Assembly (NCBI GenBank): GCA_037447215.1
Contig: JBBIHB010000001.1
Coordinates: forward strand, 62,001-126,000
Length of the DNA stretch: 64,000 bases
Direction: 5' to 3'
From: UBA1413 sp037447215
GTDB taxonomy: Bacteria > Bacteroidota > Bacteroidia > Bacteroidales > Prolixibacteraceae
This document shows, piece by piece, positions 1 through 9,599 of the stretch (positions are counted from its first letter, which is position 1; each line of letters starts with the position of its first letter). Both the position numbers and the translations under genes were made by a program. A model generated the notes under the pieces. That model was not told the origin of the DNA and searched no databases. It saw nothing but the letters and a program-made list of their open reading frames with translations.

Positions 1-1722
1 GTTTGATATTACTTTTTCCAATGCTTTAAGTGCCAGTCCGATTTCTCCCAGATTGTACAACGCTTCAGCGGCAACCGAAACTACATTGGGAGAAGAATCA
101 TTTAATGCCTCAGTTAACTCGGGTATTGCAGCCCGTGCTTCCTCTTTTATGATGAGTAAACCCGTGACTCCCCAGTAACGGATGGCGCTGTCGGTATGGC
201 GAATGTATCTTTTCAGTGTTTCCAGGTCGGATGCAGTGGCTGCCGAAGCCATGTTGGCGGCCTTTACAATCTCCTCAAATGGTAATTCCGGTTTGCGCAT
301 ATACTCGTAAACCGGTTGGCCGGCAACACGCGCCGTTCGATTGGCTTCGGGAATAAATCCTGCATCCCTGATGCTCAATATCTTCTGGGTACATGCTTCC
401 CGCATTCTTAATAATACATCAGTATAAGCCGGATCGGAAGCCAGGTTGTTCACTTCCCACGGATCGTTTTCGGAATCATAAAGTTCTTCAGCGGATTTCG
501 GAAGCCAGAAACGACTTTGCATTTCATTGCATTCACCGTTTTTGAATGCCGCTTCCCATGAGATGACCGAAGGTGCCAGCCAGAGATACTCCAGGTGCTG
601 TCCGTTTGGCCTGAAAGGCATGTAGTTGCGGATATACCTGAATTTTTTATCCCGGATGGCCCGGCTCATGTCATAACGCTCATCCATTCGGTCGCGGAAA
701 AGATATACATATTCAGGATCCCTGGTTTTCTGATCGCCCAGAAAAGCATTTCCCTGTAAATATTCAGGAACATTAATTCCTGCTATACTCAGAAGGGTAG
801 GTACAAGATCAACAAAACTGATAAGCCGGTCAATTCTGCTTCCGGGTTTTTTCGCAGGAAAGAGATATTTATACCTTTCGGGAATACGGACAATAAATGG
901 TACGCGGGTCCCAGATTCGTAGAGGAAACGTTTGCTCCGTGCCAAAACGCCGCCATGATCCCCATAATAGAATACAATGGTATTTTCTGCCTCACCGCTT
1001 TCATCCAATTCTTTGAGAATAGTGCCTATCCATGTATCCATCTCTTCAATCTTATCATAGTATTGTGCCCAGTCATGACGCATATCGGGTGTATCGGGAT
1101 GATAGGGCGGCAGCTTAACCTTTGACGGATCATGTCGTATTTCTTCAATCGGCGTGCGCCGGTGTATGGAGCTTTCATGTGAAATGGTTGAATTGAACAC
1201 AGCAAAGAACGGCTGTCCGGGCTTCCGGTTTCTGTAATGGGCTGTCCGGCTCGATTCATCCCATATCCCACGGGTTTGCCCTGCAGGAAGGTTGTAATCT
1301 TCCTTCACATTGTTGGTGCAGTAGTAACCTGCTTCGCGAAGATAAACCGGATAGGGTTTTACAATTTCCGATTTCGGGTATTGGCTCCGCATGTGCGAAT
1401 GACCTCCTGACGAAGCATAAACCCCGGTTAAAATGGTATTGCGGGCAGGCGCACAAACCGGTGCATTGGCAAAAGCACGCGTATATAGAAAACCTTCCGA
1501 TGCCAGCCTGTCCATATTGGGCGTGGTGGCAAATTCGTCGCCGTAGCAGCCTGCAAATGGGCTGTTATCTTCACTGGTAATCCATAAAATGTTCGGAAAT
1601 TCGGCTGGCCGTGGTTCATTGCACCCATAAAGTAACCCTATGGTACAAATACCTGTCAGCGCCGGAATTGTCAGTTGGGTTAGTTGGGTAATCTTTATTT
1701 TAATTATTTTCCTCCTAATCAT
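1..1722 (-). CDS. Sulfatase lipoprotein with C-terminal HEAT-like repeats (partial, runs off left edge)
   Basis: The reading frame is open for 574 codons from an ATG at 1722 down to base 1, so the C-terminus lies outside the window. The N-terminus has a lipoprotein signal ending LLYGC (Cys34), suggesting export and lipid anchoring. The sulfatase core starts with NILWITSEDN and carries CAPAR (Cys90), the C-x-P-x-R signature whose Cys becomes formylglycine; a Cys-type enzyme needs an anaerobic maturase (anSME), not seen here. The sequence resembles S1 heparan N-sulfatase-like (SGSH-type) enzymes. After the catalytic domain (about residue 480) come short helical repeats that look like HEAT repeats. 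It would remove sulfate from a sulfated glycan; the substrate is not predictable. It lies 7 nt downstream of the VOC gene on the same strand, probably co-transcribed. Confidence 0.9.
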   Translation of the reverse strand, partial: MIRRKIIKIKITQLTQLTIPALTGICTIGLLYGCNEPRPAEFPNILWITSEDNSPFAGCYGDEFATTPNMDRLASEGFLYTRAFANAPVCAPARNTILTGVYASSGGHSHMRSQYPKSEIVKPYPVYLREAGYYCTNNVKEDYNLPAGQTRGIWDESSRTAHYRNRKPGQPFFAVFNSTISHESSIHRRTPIEEIRHDPSKVKLPPYHPDTPDMRHDWAQYYDKIEEMDTWIGTILKELDESGEAENTIVFYYGDHGGVLARSKRFLYESGTRVPFIVRIPERYKYLFPAKKPGSRIDRLISFVDLVPTLLSIAGINVPEYLQGNAFLGDQKTRDPEYVYLFRDRMDERYDMSRAIRDKKFRYIRNYMPFRPNGQHLEYLWLAPSVISWEAAFKNGECNEMQSRFWLPKSAEELYDSENDPWEVNNLASDPAYTDVLLRMREACTQKILSIRDAGFIPEANRTARVAGQPVYEYMRKPELPFEEIVKAANMASAATASDLETLKRYIRHTDSAIRYWGVTGLLIIKEEARAAIPELTEALNDSSPNVVSVAAEALYNLGEIGLALKALEKVISN

Positions 1723-1729
1723 TTATCCT

Positions 1730-2122
1730 TTAATAAGCCATTAGCTCGATCCGGTTCCCATCCGGATCAAGAATGACACTTTCGTAATATCCATCGCCGG
1801 TCACCCGGGGTTCGCCAATAACTTTAAAACCATCAGCACGGAGTTCCTGGGTTTTTTTATCCACATTTTCCCTCGATCCCAGATCAATGGCAAAGTGAAT
1901 GATCCCTGAATACTGTTTCATTGGATTGTTCCGGTTATTTGGAATATTGGGCATTTCCATGATCTCTAAACGGCTTTCACCTTCAAAAGATAGAAAGTAT
2001 GACCTGAATTCCCTCGAATGATTGTAGTAAGCCTTTCCTGGTATTGCATCGAAATAATGCATATAGAAATTTTTCATTCCTTCCAGATCGTATGTCCAAA
2101 TAGCAATGTGGTCAATCTTCAT
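1730..2122 (-). CDS. VOC-family (glyoxalase/bleomycin-resistance fold) protein
   Basis: A 130-residue single-domain protein starting MKIDHIAIWTYDLE and ending with DPDGNRIEL, both typical of the vicinal-oxygen-chelate fold. Candidate metal ligands are His5 in the first half, His76 in the IIHFA strand, and the Glu of NRIEL. The length is normal for a stand-alone VOC protein; enzymes of this fold include glyoxalase I, epimerases and dioxygenases, and the exact reaction cannot be told. It is cytoplasmic, with no signal peptide. It is the first gene of a minus-strand pair with the sulfatase, and a TAnnTTTG -7 box lies about 30 nt upstream. Confidence 0.85.
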   Translation of the reverse strand: MKIDHIAIWTYDLEGMKNFYMHYFDAIPGKAYYNHSREFRSYFLSFEGESRLEIMEMPNIPNNRNNPMKQYSGIIHFAIDLGSRENVDKKTQELRADGFKVIGEPRVTGDGYYESVILDPDGNRIELMAY

Positions 2123-2150
2123 GGTTGTTTCAGTTTATGTGATGCACCTA

Positions 2151-2158
2151 CAAATATA
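2151..2158 (-). promoter_or_regulatory. Bacteroidota -7 box (TATATTTG) for the VOC-sulfatase pair
   Basis: Read on the minus strand the sequence is TATATTTG, a full match to TAnnTTTG, 29 nt upstream of the VOC start codon. No good -33 TTG was found at 19-21 nt spacing, so support is moderate. Confidence 0.5.
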
Positions 2159-2486
2159 ATAAGAAAGCGGGTGGTTTTACGTTTTTGGTGCCAATATTAC
2201 TTTCATTCGATGGGATGTTTTTCCGTTTGGTTTACTGGGTTACAGGGACAAATCCCGATTTTCCGGAACGGATGCTTCGAAAGATCAATTTTTCCAGGAG
2301 GAAATGCCACGATTTATGTTTCTTTAACTACTGTACTTTTATTGGGTAGTGTCCCGGATTTATGTTTTGAATTTACCTAATGATACCTTATTTATTCACC
2401 TTTCAGGTTGTTTTTCAAATTAATTTTTCACCATGATGCAGGTTTTCCATACAGAAAGTTTAGCCTTAGGGTATAACTAATTTCAA

Positions 2487-2494
2487 TACTTTTG
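2487..2494 (+). promoter_or_regulatory. Bacteroidota -7 box (TACTTTTG) for acyl-CoA synthetase
   Basis: TACTTTTG matches TAnnTTTG exactly and is followed by a 58-nt A/T-rich leader before the ATG at 2553. The -33 region is weak: a TTTAG lies about 23 nt upstream. Confidence 0.6.
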
Positions 2495-2552
2495 CGTCGT
2501 CTTTAAAACAGGGATTTTTTACAATAAGCATAAACAAAATAAATAATTAAAT

Positions 2553-4226
2553 ATGATAAAATACACAGTTCCGGCATTGCTCGAGCCTTCGTTTCAGAAT
2601 TTCGGAGATCGGATTGCGCTTAGTATTGTAGGTGAAACCCCTGTTACATACAGTCAGTTGAAGGATAAAACGCTCAGGGTTGCTGCCCTTCTTGCTGCCA
2701 ATGGAATAGTCAAGGGCGATAAAGTTGCCATTTTAAGTACCAATATGCCCAACTGGGGGATTGCATTTTTTGGTATTTCATATCTTGGTGCTGTTACGGT
2801 TCCAATCTTACCTGATTTTAGCACTTTCGAAATCAAATCCATAATCGATCATTCGGAAACAAAAATCATATTCGTTTCCGAAGGTTTATACCACAAAATT
2901 GAAAATGAGCATTTTGGAGGGGTCATAAAAGTAATTTTGCTCGACAAATTTACAATTGTTCCCGAAGGCACAAAAGCTAAAGAGCTATCCAGACTTGTTG
3001 ATACCGATCTGAATAGTTTTGAGCCTGTAGTTGAAAGCCATGCTGAAGAAGACGACCTGGCAACCATAATTTATACATCGGGAACAACAGGTAGTTCGAA
3101 AGGGGTAATGCTGACCCATAAAAATATTGCATGGACAGGAAAACAGGCTTTTACCATGCAGCCAGTTTATGAAAACGACAGGTTTTTATCCATACTTCCA
3201 CTTTCGCATACCTACGAAAATACTTTGGGCTTGCTGTTGCCCATGTTTCATGGCGCCTCGGTGTATTACCTGCGTAAACCCCCCACAGCTCCGGTTTTAT
3301 TGCCTGCCCTCCAGGAGGTTAAGCCCACCATCATGTTATCGGTACCTCTGGTTATCGAAAAGATTTTCAAGGGCAAAGTAAATCCGGCATTACAAAAAAG
3401 TCCGGTTACTCGAACCTTATACAAGATTCCTCCCATGCGGAAATTATTTCATAAACTGGCCGGAAAGAAATTGATGAAAACTTTCGGGGAGAACCTGCAC
3501 TTTTTTGGAATTGGTGGTGCAAAACTCGATGGAACCGTGGAAAGGTTTCTGCTTGAAGCTAAATTTCCGTATGCCATTGGTTATGGGCTGACTGAGACTT
3601 CGCCATTACTGGCTGGAACAACTCCACAGACTCCCCGTCATGGATCAACCGGAAAAGCCTTGCAAGGGGTTAAACTCAGATTGGCCAATGTAGATACTGA
3701 TACTGGGGAAGGTGAAATACAGGCTCAGGGGCCAAATGTGATGCGGGGTTATTACAAAGCTCCGGAAATAACAGCATCGGTATTTACCGAAGACGGATGG
3801 TTCAAAACAGGTGACCTTGGTAGTTTCGATAATGATGGATACCTCAGGATTAAGGGCCGTATTAAAAATATGATTGTTGGTGCAAGTGGTGAAAATATTT
3901 ACCCTGAAGAAATTGAAACGGTCATTAACCGCGAACGATATGTGCTTGAATCGCTTGTTTTGGAGAAAAAAGGCAAACTTGTAGCCTATATTCATTTGAA
4001 CATGGAAGAGATTGAGCACCAATTTCAGGCCTTGAAGCACGATGCCGAAGTTTTTGCATCAAAAATCGGTCAGCGGAAGGATGAAATTCTGAAAGAAATT
4101 CATGAAAAGGTCAACGCCCAAGTTAATAAGTTCTCGAAACTGCAGCAGGTATTATTTCATAAAGAGCCTTTTGAAAAAACACCTACCCAGAAAATAAAGA
4201 GATTTTTATATCATAAAGATAACTGA
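2553..4226 (+). CDS. Long-chain acyl-CoA synthetase (AMP-forming)
   Basis: A 557-residue member of the ANL superfamily. The P-loop-like motif YTSGTTGSSKG lies near residue 174, YGLTETSPL near 342, and the hinge/adenylate region WFKTGDLG with RIKGRIKNMI near 420-440. The C-terminal Lys needed for adenylation is likely the one in TPTQKIKRF at the end. These enzymes activate free fatty acids with ATP and CoA through an acyl-adenylate. The overall layout (a longer lid with inserted helices before the C-terminus) fits the long-chain FadD15-like group. The start is the first ATG after a good -7 box. It appears monocistronic, followed by a decayed gene on the other strand. Confidence 0.93.
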   Translation: MIKYTVPALLEPSFQNFGDRIALSIVGETPVTYSQLKDKTLRVAALLAANGIVKGDKVAILSTNMPNWGIAFFGISYLGAVTVPILPDFSTFEIKSIIDHSETKIIFVSEGLYHKIENEHFGGVIKVILLDKFTIVPEGTKAKELSRLVDTDLNSFEPVVESHAEEDDLATIIYTSGTTGSSKGVMLTHKNIAWTGKQAFTMQPVYENDRFLSILPLSHTYENTLGLLLPMFHGASVYYLRKPPTAPVLLPALQEVKPTIMLSVPLVIEKIFKGKVNPALQKSPVTRTLYKIPPMRKLFHKLAGKKLMKTFGENLHFFGIGGAKLDGTVERFLLEAKFPYAIGYGLTETSPLLAGTTPQTPRHGSTGKALQGVKLRLANVDTDTGEGEIQAQGPNVMRGYYKAPEITASVFTEDGWFKTGDLGSFDNDGYLRIKGRIKNMIVGASGENIYPEEIETVINRERYVLESLVLEKKGKLVAYIHLNMEEIEHQFQALKHDAEVFASKIGQRKDEILKEIHEKVNAQVNKFSKLQQVLFHKEPFEKTPTQKIKRFLYHKDN

Positions 4227-4297
4227 TATCAGTTGTTGCATATAATCCGGCTTACCATATATCTTACTCCCCTGATTTCGTTTACTATGGTTTTCAG

Positions 4298-4746
4298 TTA
4301 GTTCGATACAGGTGCGATCAGTATTTTGCACGAGCCGGTAAATGTATTCACAAGTCCTTCGCACAACACCACAATGGAAAATATTCCTTTGGTGGCTTTT
4401 ATACCTGAAGCTCAACGCCGCTTGTGCGTGCCACTGCAAACGAACCGTCAACTGTTAGTGTATCGTTGTTCAATTCAATTTCGATGAGTGGCCCCGTTGA
4501 GGTAATAACTGCATGGCCAGTGCCGACAAAAGCGGCCTGAAACCAGGATCAGCATAATTACACCAATGATTATTTATTTTATTGTGCAGCTGCCTTGTTC
4601 ATTTGTTTCGGTTTTGCTTTAAGGTGTTCTAACCGGCTTAACGGGCTCTTTTATCGAATTACTGTTTATTTGCGCCCCACAGTTGGAGCGGAATTTTACA
4701 CCTTCATCGAGCGGAGTACACAGTCCGGGCATTTGGATTTTTTCAT
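4298..4746 (-). pseudogene. Decayed zinc-ribbon/AIM24-family gene
   Basis: Read on the minus strand from an ATG at 4746 the sequence encodes MKKSKCPDC, then after a lost segment or frameshift EGVKFRSNCGAQI. This is the two-knuckle zinc ribbon common at the front of small Bacteroidota proteins, with one Cys already changed to Ser. After stop codons and frameshifts comes DTLTVDGSFAVARTSGVE, later EGLVNTFTG and ILIAPVSN, which match the AIM24-type beta-sandwich domain. No single frame covers the gene; at least three disruptions are visible. Family recognition is from remembered patterns, so identity is likely but not certain. Function is presumably lost. Confidence 0.65.
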
Positions 4747-4805
4747 GTTTTATTTTGTTTGAATATCCTGATTGAGAAATTTTATATTTGATATTTCTGA
4801 TAAAA

Positions 4806-6266
4806 CTACTTCCCGAAAATCAACGATGCATATCTGATAATTGGAGAGCCTGTTGGTGGCTGAACGGTTACGGTTATATTATCCCTGACCCCGGTTTCGG
4901 CTCCCGGAACTGTCATTGAAAAAGTACCTGAAGATTGTTGCGGATTATTTACGGCAAAGTTTTGTTCCTGGGTATAACCATCCGATCCACTCATTTCTAT
5001 TTTAATTTTTGTGCCCACGGGCATACAAAAAACAGTTGCCGAAACCGTATAATCCTGATCGGCTGAGGGCGAAGATGGCGAAAGTGTTAATGAAGTAATG
5101 CTTGGTTTGGCATTTTCACTTAACTCTGCCGAAAATGTTTTTGGAACTCCTTCTGCAATAGTAAAAGCTTTGGTAATATTTTTTGGTAAAGCATTTATAA
5201 CTACATGAAGCCGCATATTTCCGGTAACCTTAAATTCTTCCAAAAGTTTTGATTCTATAATCTTATCCAAAATGCTAGGAGCTCCTATTCCGGCTGTCTG
5301 TCCAAATTTTTGACAGTACAATACCATAGCTTTTGAGAGGCCTTCACATGCAACTAATGCTTTTGGCGCCATTGTAATGCCAACCCCTGTTTTCGCCAAG
5401 GCCAAAGAAAGGGCCATGCAGAATTGCGATGAGGTGAGCAACTCATTTCCTAAGGTCAGGGTCATTCCATCACAAAATTTTGAAAGGACTCCGGCAAGTT
5501 TTTCTCCAGCAGCCTGAGGATTAATCGAAGGTGCAGTTCCGTCGGGTATTGTAATCTGATAATGCCCTTTGGCTACAGGTTTGGCATATAATTCTTTCAA
5601 CATTACACTTCCTGATTGGTCGTAAAGTAAAACCCGGTAAATATCGGCAAAAGTGGGTGCACCGCACGATGTGAGCAGAAGATTGTGGGTAGTACCATAA
5701 GCTGAAGCTGATTTTAGATTTACCTGATTTTCTGGTTCCTGAAAATTGTATGGTTCAAATGTAATATCAAAACAGTCTTCCCTCTGATGCCTCCTGCTTG
5801 TAATTTCCGGTTCGACAATGGCCGATTTCTTTTCATTTTTCAATTCCGAAAGGTCAATCTCAGTATTCACCTGATTTATTCCATCATTAGCCAGAATATT
5901 TACGGCTACCCGCGAATTTGTAATCCATTCATATTGAAAAACCGTTCCGTTATCAGCAATGGCGCCGGATAATTTACCCGATTCATTAAAATAAAGCAGG
6001 TTTTTCTCTCCATTTTTATGTTCAAAATTTATCATCCGGATTCCTTGAGGTAATCCATTATTGTCCCTCTCCCCAAATACCCGGATTACGTCGCCATCGT
6101 TTGTAACAAGCTTAATAAACTCAGGATCGGCAGGGTTAATCGACATGTAGGTGCCTTCCGAAAACAACTAATTCTCCTCTGGAGTAATAATACATGTTGT
6201 ATTCATTAAAAGAAAGCCAAGAGATGTGATTGTGAGGTACAGGGTTTTTTTTAAATAATTTTCCAT
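4806..6266 (-). pseudogene. Secreted protein with C-terminal Ig-like domain, split by an in-frame TAG
   Basis: An ATG at 6266 begins a 32-codon signal-peptide-like stretch (MENYLKKTLYLTITSLGF, Cys25 a possible lipidation site), then a TAG at 6168-6170, then 453 open codons in the same frame to 4806. The downstream part alone has only a TTG or an internal ATG (6147) to start from and would lack an export signal, so the TAG most likely broke one gene of about 486 codons. The body begins with a beta-rich repeat-like region (residues about 45-150), then a Cys-containing helical middle, and ends (about 380-485) with an Ig-like fold containing SITSLTLSPSSPSADQDYTV. I do not recognise the family. 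The rest of the frame is intact, so the damage looks recent. Confidence 0.65.
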
Positions 6267-6451
6267 TTGGTAGATTTAAGTGATAAGTAAAAAAAGTGTC
6301 GGGATCAAAATAAGTAGAATTTACTGTGATAAATCACAATAAAGTACATTCATGTTGAAGATCGTAAAAAGTTATTTGTGAAAGGTCATTCTTTATCATT
6401 TTTTTTCAATTCGTGTAATGAAGTTGAATTCAGTTTATTCCTGAAAAGAGT

Positions 6452-6459
6452 TACCTTTG
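6452..6459 (+). promoter_or_regulatory. Bacteroidota -7 box (TACCTTTG) for purM
   Basis: TACCTTTG matches TAnnTTTG and sits 30 nt upstream of the ATG at 6490. It overlaps the TTG at 6457 that would give a longer frame, which argues for the ATG as the true start. Confidence 0.6.
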
Positions 6460-6489
6460 TGCCTGATTGTTAAATATATTTATGAGACA

Positions 6490-7659
6490 ATGATAACGGG
6501 TAACAGATATATTGCACGGGGTGTTTCAGCTTCGAAAGAGGATGTTCACGCAGCTATCCGTAACATTGACAAAGGATTGTTCCCTACTGCTTTCTGTAAA
6601 ATTATTCCTGATATTCTGGGGAGTGACCCCGAATGGTGTAACATTATGCATGCCGATGGGGCAGGCACCAAATCGTCGCTGGCCTACATTTACTGGCGCG
6701 AAACCGGCGATCTTTCGGTTTGGGAAGGGATCGCTCAGGATGCCCTGATTATGAATATCGACGATCTGTTATGCGTTGGCGCCACCGATAATATCCTGGT
6801 ATCATCAACCATCGGACGGAATAAAAACTACATTCCCGGAGAAGTTATTTCGGCAATAATAAACGGTACAGAAGAGATTTGCAGAGGATTGCGTTATTTG
6901 GGTATCGGGGTGTATCTCACAGGTGGCGAAACCGCCGATGTTGGCGACCTGGCCCGGACTATTATTGTGGATTCAACTGTAACCTGCCGGATGCGCCGTG
7001 ACCACGTGATAGATGCAGGCAACATTAAACCGGGCAACATAATTATTGGCCTGGCTTCGTTCGGTCAGGCAGTTTATGAGAAGGAATACAATTCGGGTAT
7101 GGGAAGCAATGGCCTGACTTCGGCACGACACGATGTTTTTGAACATCACCTTGCCAGGAAATACCCTGAAAGTTTTGATCATGCATTGCCCGATGAATTG
7201 GTATATGCAGGTGGTTTCTGCCTTACTGAAATGATCCCTGAGGTTGGGATGGACGCCGGGAAAATGGTACTGTCGCCAACCCGTACCTACGCACCTGTAG
7301 TCCGCAAAATACTTGAGACCCATCGTGATGATGTATCCGGAATTATTCATTGTTCGGGTGGGGCGCAGACAAAAGTCCTCCATTTTGTTGATAATGTTCA
7401 TGTTATTAAAGATAATCTTTTCCCTGTTCCCCCATTGTTCCGCATTATCAGGGAACAATCGGGAACCGAATGGAAGGAAATGTACAAGGTTTTTAATATG
7501 GGGCACCGGATGGAGTTATATGTAGGACCTGAATTGGCAGAAGAAATTATCGGAATTTCCCGCTCTTTTGGAGTTGATGCCAGGATTGTGGGCAGGGTTG
7601 AGCCATATGAAGGCAGAAAACTGACCATCCATACCGAAGCCGGTATATCTGAATATTAG
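6490..7659 (+). CDS. purM: Phosphoribosylformylglycinamidine cyclo-ligase (AIR synthetase)
   Basis: A 389-residue cytoplasmic enzyme of de novo purine synthesis, converting FGAM plus ATP to aminoimidazole ribonucleotide. It begins with RYIARGVSASKEDVHAA and has the PurM-family signatures HADGAGTKSSLAY (near residue 55), LTGGETADVGDLA (near 145) and the glycine-rich GIIHCSGGAQTKV (near 280). The length is a little above the roughly 345 residues of the E. coli enzyme, as I recall for Bacteroidota orthologs. The ATG at 6490 is preferred to an upstream TTG that overlaps the promoter. The DUF1080 lipoprotein and prfA follow on the same strand at 67 and 80 nt, so limited co-transcription is possible, but they share no evident pathway. 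Confidence 0.95.
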   Translation: MITGNRYIARGVSASKEDVHAAIRNIDKGLFPTAFCKIIPDILGSDPEWCNIMHADGAGTKSSLAYIYWRETGDLSVWEGIAQDALIMNIDDLLCVGATDNILVSSTIGRNKNYIPGEVISAIINGTEEICRGLRYLGIGVYLTGGETADVGDLARTIIVDSTVTCRMRRDHVIDAGNIKPGNIIIGLASFGQAVYEKEYNSGMGSNGLTSARHDVFEHHLARKYPESFDHALPDELVYAGGFCLTEMIPEVGMDAGKMVLSPTRTYAPVVRKILETHRDDVSGIIHCSGGAQTKVLHFVDNVHVIKDNLFPVPPLFRIIREQSGTEWKEMYKVFNMGHRMELYVGPELAEEIIGISRSFGVDARIVGRVEPYEGRKLTIHTEAGISEY

Positions 7660-7726
7660 CTTCATCAAAACTATTGCATAACCTGCACTGCTTTGTCAAT
7701 CAGAATTTCAATTTAATAAATACGTT

Positions 7727-8425
7727 ATGAAAAATTTTCTTTTAATTCTCACACTTGCCATGTTAATGGTTTCATGTACAGGTAGAAAACAAGAAGCAAA
7801 TACCATCAGTTTATTTAACGGTACCGACCTGGCTGGATGGCATTGGGATGTCCCGACTATGGATAATGATCCCGGAATGCGAAACCCTTTTATAGTTCGC
7901 GATGGCTTGTTGGTAAGTCTGGGAACTCCGGGAGGGCATCTGATTACCGATGCCGTTTTTGAGAATTATCGCCTCCATGTGGAGTACCGCTTTGCCGGTG
8001 AGCCCGGAAACTGCGGTGTACTGGTACAGGCTTCAACACCCAGGGCACTGTATGGTATGTTTCCCAAATCCATCGAAGTACAGATGATGCACCTGAATGC
8101 CGGTGATTTCTGGTGTATCGTTGAGGATATTGAAGTGCCCGATATGGAAACCCGACGTGGACCTAAAGAAAACTGGGGAATAACCGAGGGCAGGGAACGT
8201 CGGATTTTGAACCTTACAGATGGTTCCGAAAATCAGGTGGGTGAATGGAATACCATGATAATCGAATGCGTGGCCGACCATGTAAAAGTCTGGGTAAACG
8301 GCGACCTGGTCAATCATGGTTTCAACGCTACTGCAACAAAAGGGCAAATTGCTATCCAGGCTGAAGGCTCCGAAGTGGAATTCCGTAAACTTGAACTAAA
8401 ACCCATTACAAAGCTTACTGAATAG
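7727..8425 (+). CDS. DUF1080 (3-keto-disaccharide hydrolase-type) lipoprotein
   Basis: A 232-residue protein with a lipoprotein signal (MLMVSCTGRK). The DUF1080 concanavalin-like fold follows, opening with ISLFNGTDLAGWHWDVP and including VEYRFAGEPGNCGVLVQ and NTMIIECVADHVKVWVNG. Proteins of this family (PF06439) in Bacteroidota have been linked to hydrolysis of 3-keto-glycosides and are usually surface- or periplasm-anchored. The length equals one domain with no extra module. The substrate is unknown. It is one of three DUF1080 proteins in this window (the others at 16697 and 60074), and they are clearly diverged from one another. Confidence 0.88.
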   Translation: MKNFLLILTLAMLMVSCTGRKQEANTISLFNGTDLAGWHWDVPTMDNDPGMRNPFIVRDGLLVSLGTPGGHLITDAVFENYRLHVEYRFAGEPGNCGVLVQASTPRALYGMFPKSIEVQMMHLNAGDFWCIVEDIEVPDMETRRGPKENWGITEGRERRILNLTDGSENQVGEWNTMIIECVADHVKVWVNGDLVNHGFNATATKGQIAIQAEGSEVEFRKLELKPITKLTE

Positions 8426-8505
8426 ATCAGGAGTTTTATAGAAATCATATTTTCAAGAATTATTTATTCATTAATCTAAAATCTATAGTCTTTTAGTCTT
8501 TAAAT

Positions 8506-9591
8506 ATGGCAGATTATTCATTAATAAATAAATACGAATCCATTCAACATCGTTTCGAAGAAGTTTCCCAGCAAATTACCGACCCTTCGGTGATGAACGA
8601 TATGAAACGATATATAAAACTGAACCAGGAATACAAACGCCTATACTCCCTTGTGCAGGCATTCAGGGAATACAAATCGCTTTGCGACAATATTGAAGCA
8701 GGAAAAGAAATCCTCGAAATGGAAAGTGATCCCGAATTGAGGGAAATGGCCAGGGATGAAATAGAAAATACCGAAAAATTATTACCGGAAAAGGAGCAAA
8801 AAATAAAAATGTTACTCGTTCCTGCCGATCCTGAAGACTCTAAAAATGCCATTCTCGAAATACGTGCAGGTACAGGAGGCGATGAGGCCAGCATTTTTGC
8901 CGGCGACTTATTTAAAATGTATTCTAAATTCTGCGAACGAAAAGGATGGAGGGTTGAAGTGACCAGTGTGAGTGAGGGAACTGCAGGTGGATTTAAGGAG
9001 ATTGTGGCATCGGTAACCGGTGAAAGTGTGTATGGGATACTGAAATATGAATCGGGGGTACATAGGGTGCAGCGTGTCCCTCAGACCGAAACGCAGGGGC
9101 GGGTGCATACTTCGGCTGCAACTGTTGCAGTACTTCCCGAAGCTGAAGAATTTGATGTCGAGCTGAAAGAAAGTGATATACGTAAAGATACTTATTGCTC
9201 TTCGGGGCCGGGTGGGCAGTCGGTGAATACTACCTATTCGGCTGTAAGGCTTACCCATATACCTACCGGAATTGTAGTTGCCATACAGGATGAAAAGTCG
9301 CAGTTGAAAAACCTGGCCAAAGCCATGACCGAACTGCGTACCCGTATCTACAACATGGAATACCAGAAATATATCGATGAAATTGCTTCGAAACGCAAAA
9401 CCATGGTGTCAACCGGTGACCGATCGGCAAAAATTCGTACCTACAACTGGCCGCAGGGAAGGGTTACCGACCATCGCATCGGGCTTACACTTTACAACCT
9501 TCAGGCAATAATCAACGGTGATATAGATGAAATAATTGAAAAGCTGATGATCGAGGAAAATGCTGAACGGCTCAAAGAGGCAGAGATTTAA
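8506..9591 (+). CDS. prfA: Peptide chain release factor 1
   Basis: A 361-residue class I release factor that ends translation at UAA and UAG. The catalytic GGQ lies in SSGPGGQSVNTTYSAV (near residue 236), followed by the conserved SQLKNLAKAM and RTYNWPQGRVTDHR. The N-terminal helical domain and acidic linker region GTGGDEASIFAGDLFKMY are as expected. The length and motifs match RF1 rather than RF2 (no programmed frameshift). Its intact state bears on the in-frame UAG/UAA codons elsewhere in the window: UAG should be a real stop here. Confidence 0.96.
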   Translation: MADYSLINKYESIQHRFEEVSQQITDPSVMNDMKRYIKLNQEYKRLYSLVQAFREYKSLCDNIEAGKEILEMESDPELREMARDEIENTEKLLPEKEQKIKMLLVPADPEDSKNAILEIRAGTGGDEASIFAGDLFKMYSKFCERKGWRVEVTSVSEGTAGGFKEIVASVTGESVYGILKYESGVHRVQRVPQTETQGRVHTSAATVAVLPEAEEFDVELKESDIRKDTYCSSGPGGQSVNTTYSAVRLTHIPTGIVVAIQDEKSQLKNLAKAMTELRTRIYNMEYQKYIDEIASKRKTMVSTGDRSAKIRTYNWPQGRVTDHRIGLTLYNLQAIINGDIDEIIEKLMIEENAERLKEAEI

Positions 9592-9599
9592 AAGGGTTA

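Larger units (their letters stand above)
2123..2552. other. Divergent intergenic region (430 bp)
   Basis: This is the space between the divergent VOC and acyl-CoA synthetase genes. It holds a -7 box for each direction. The middle (about 2200-2400) has no convincing reading frame and no recognisable repeat. A plus-strand open frame over 2018-2380 is an antisense shadow of the VOC gene that reads on into noncoding sequence. Confidence 0.5.

Noticed and set aside
789..1628. Four short minus-strand open frames at the left edge
   Set aside because: They are out-of-frame shadows of the sulfatase, whose true frame has no stop in the window.
2018..2380. Plus-strand open frame of 120 codons
   Set aside because: It runs antisense to the VOC gene and then into noncoding sequence; composition and lack of any motif mark it as a shadow frame.
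2330..2400. Possible insertion-sequence end (GGGTAGTGTCCCGG)
   Set aside because: It recalls some insertion-sequence termini but has no partner repeat, target duplication or transposase nearby.
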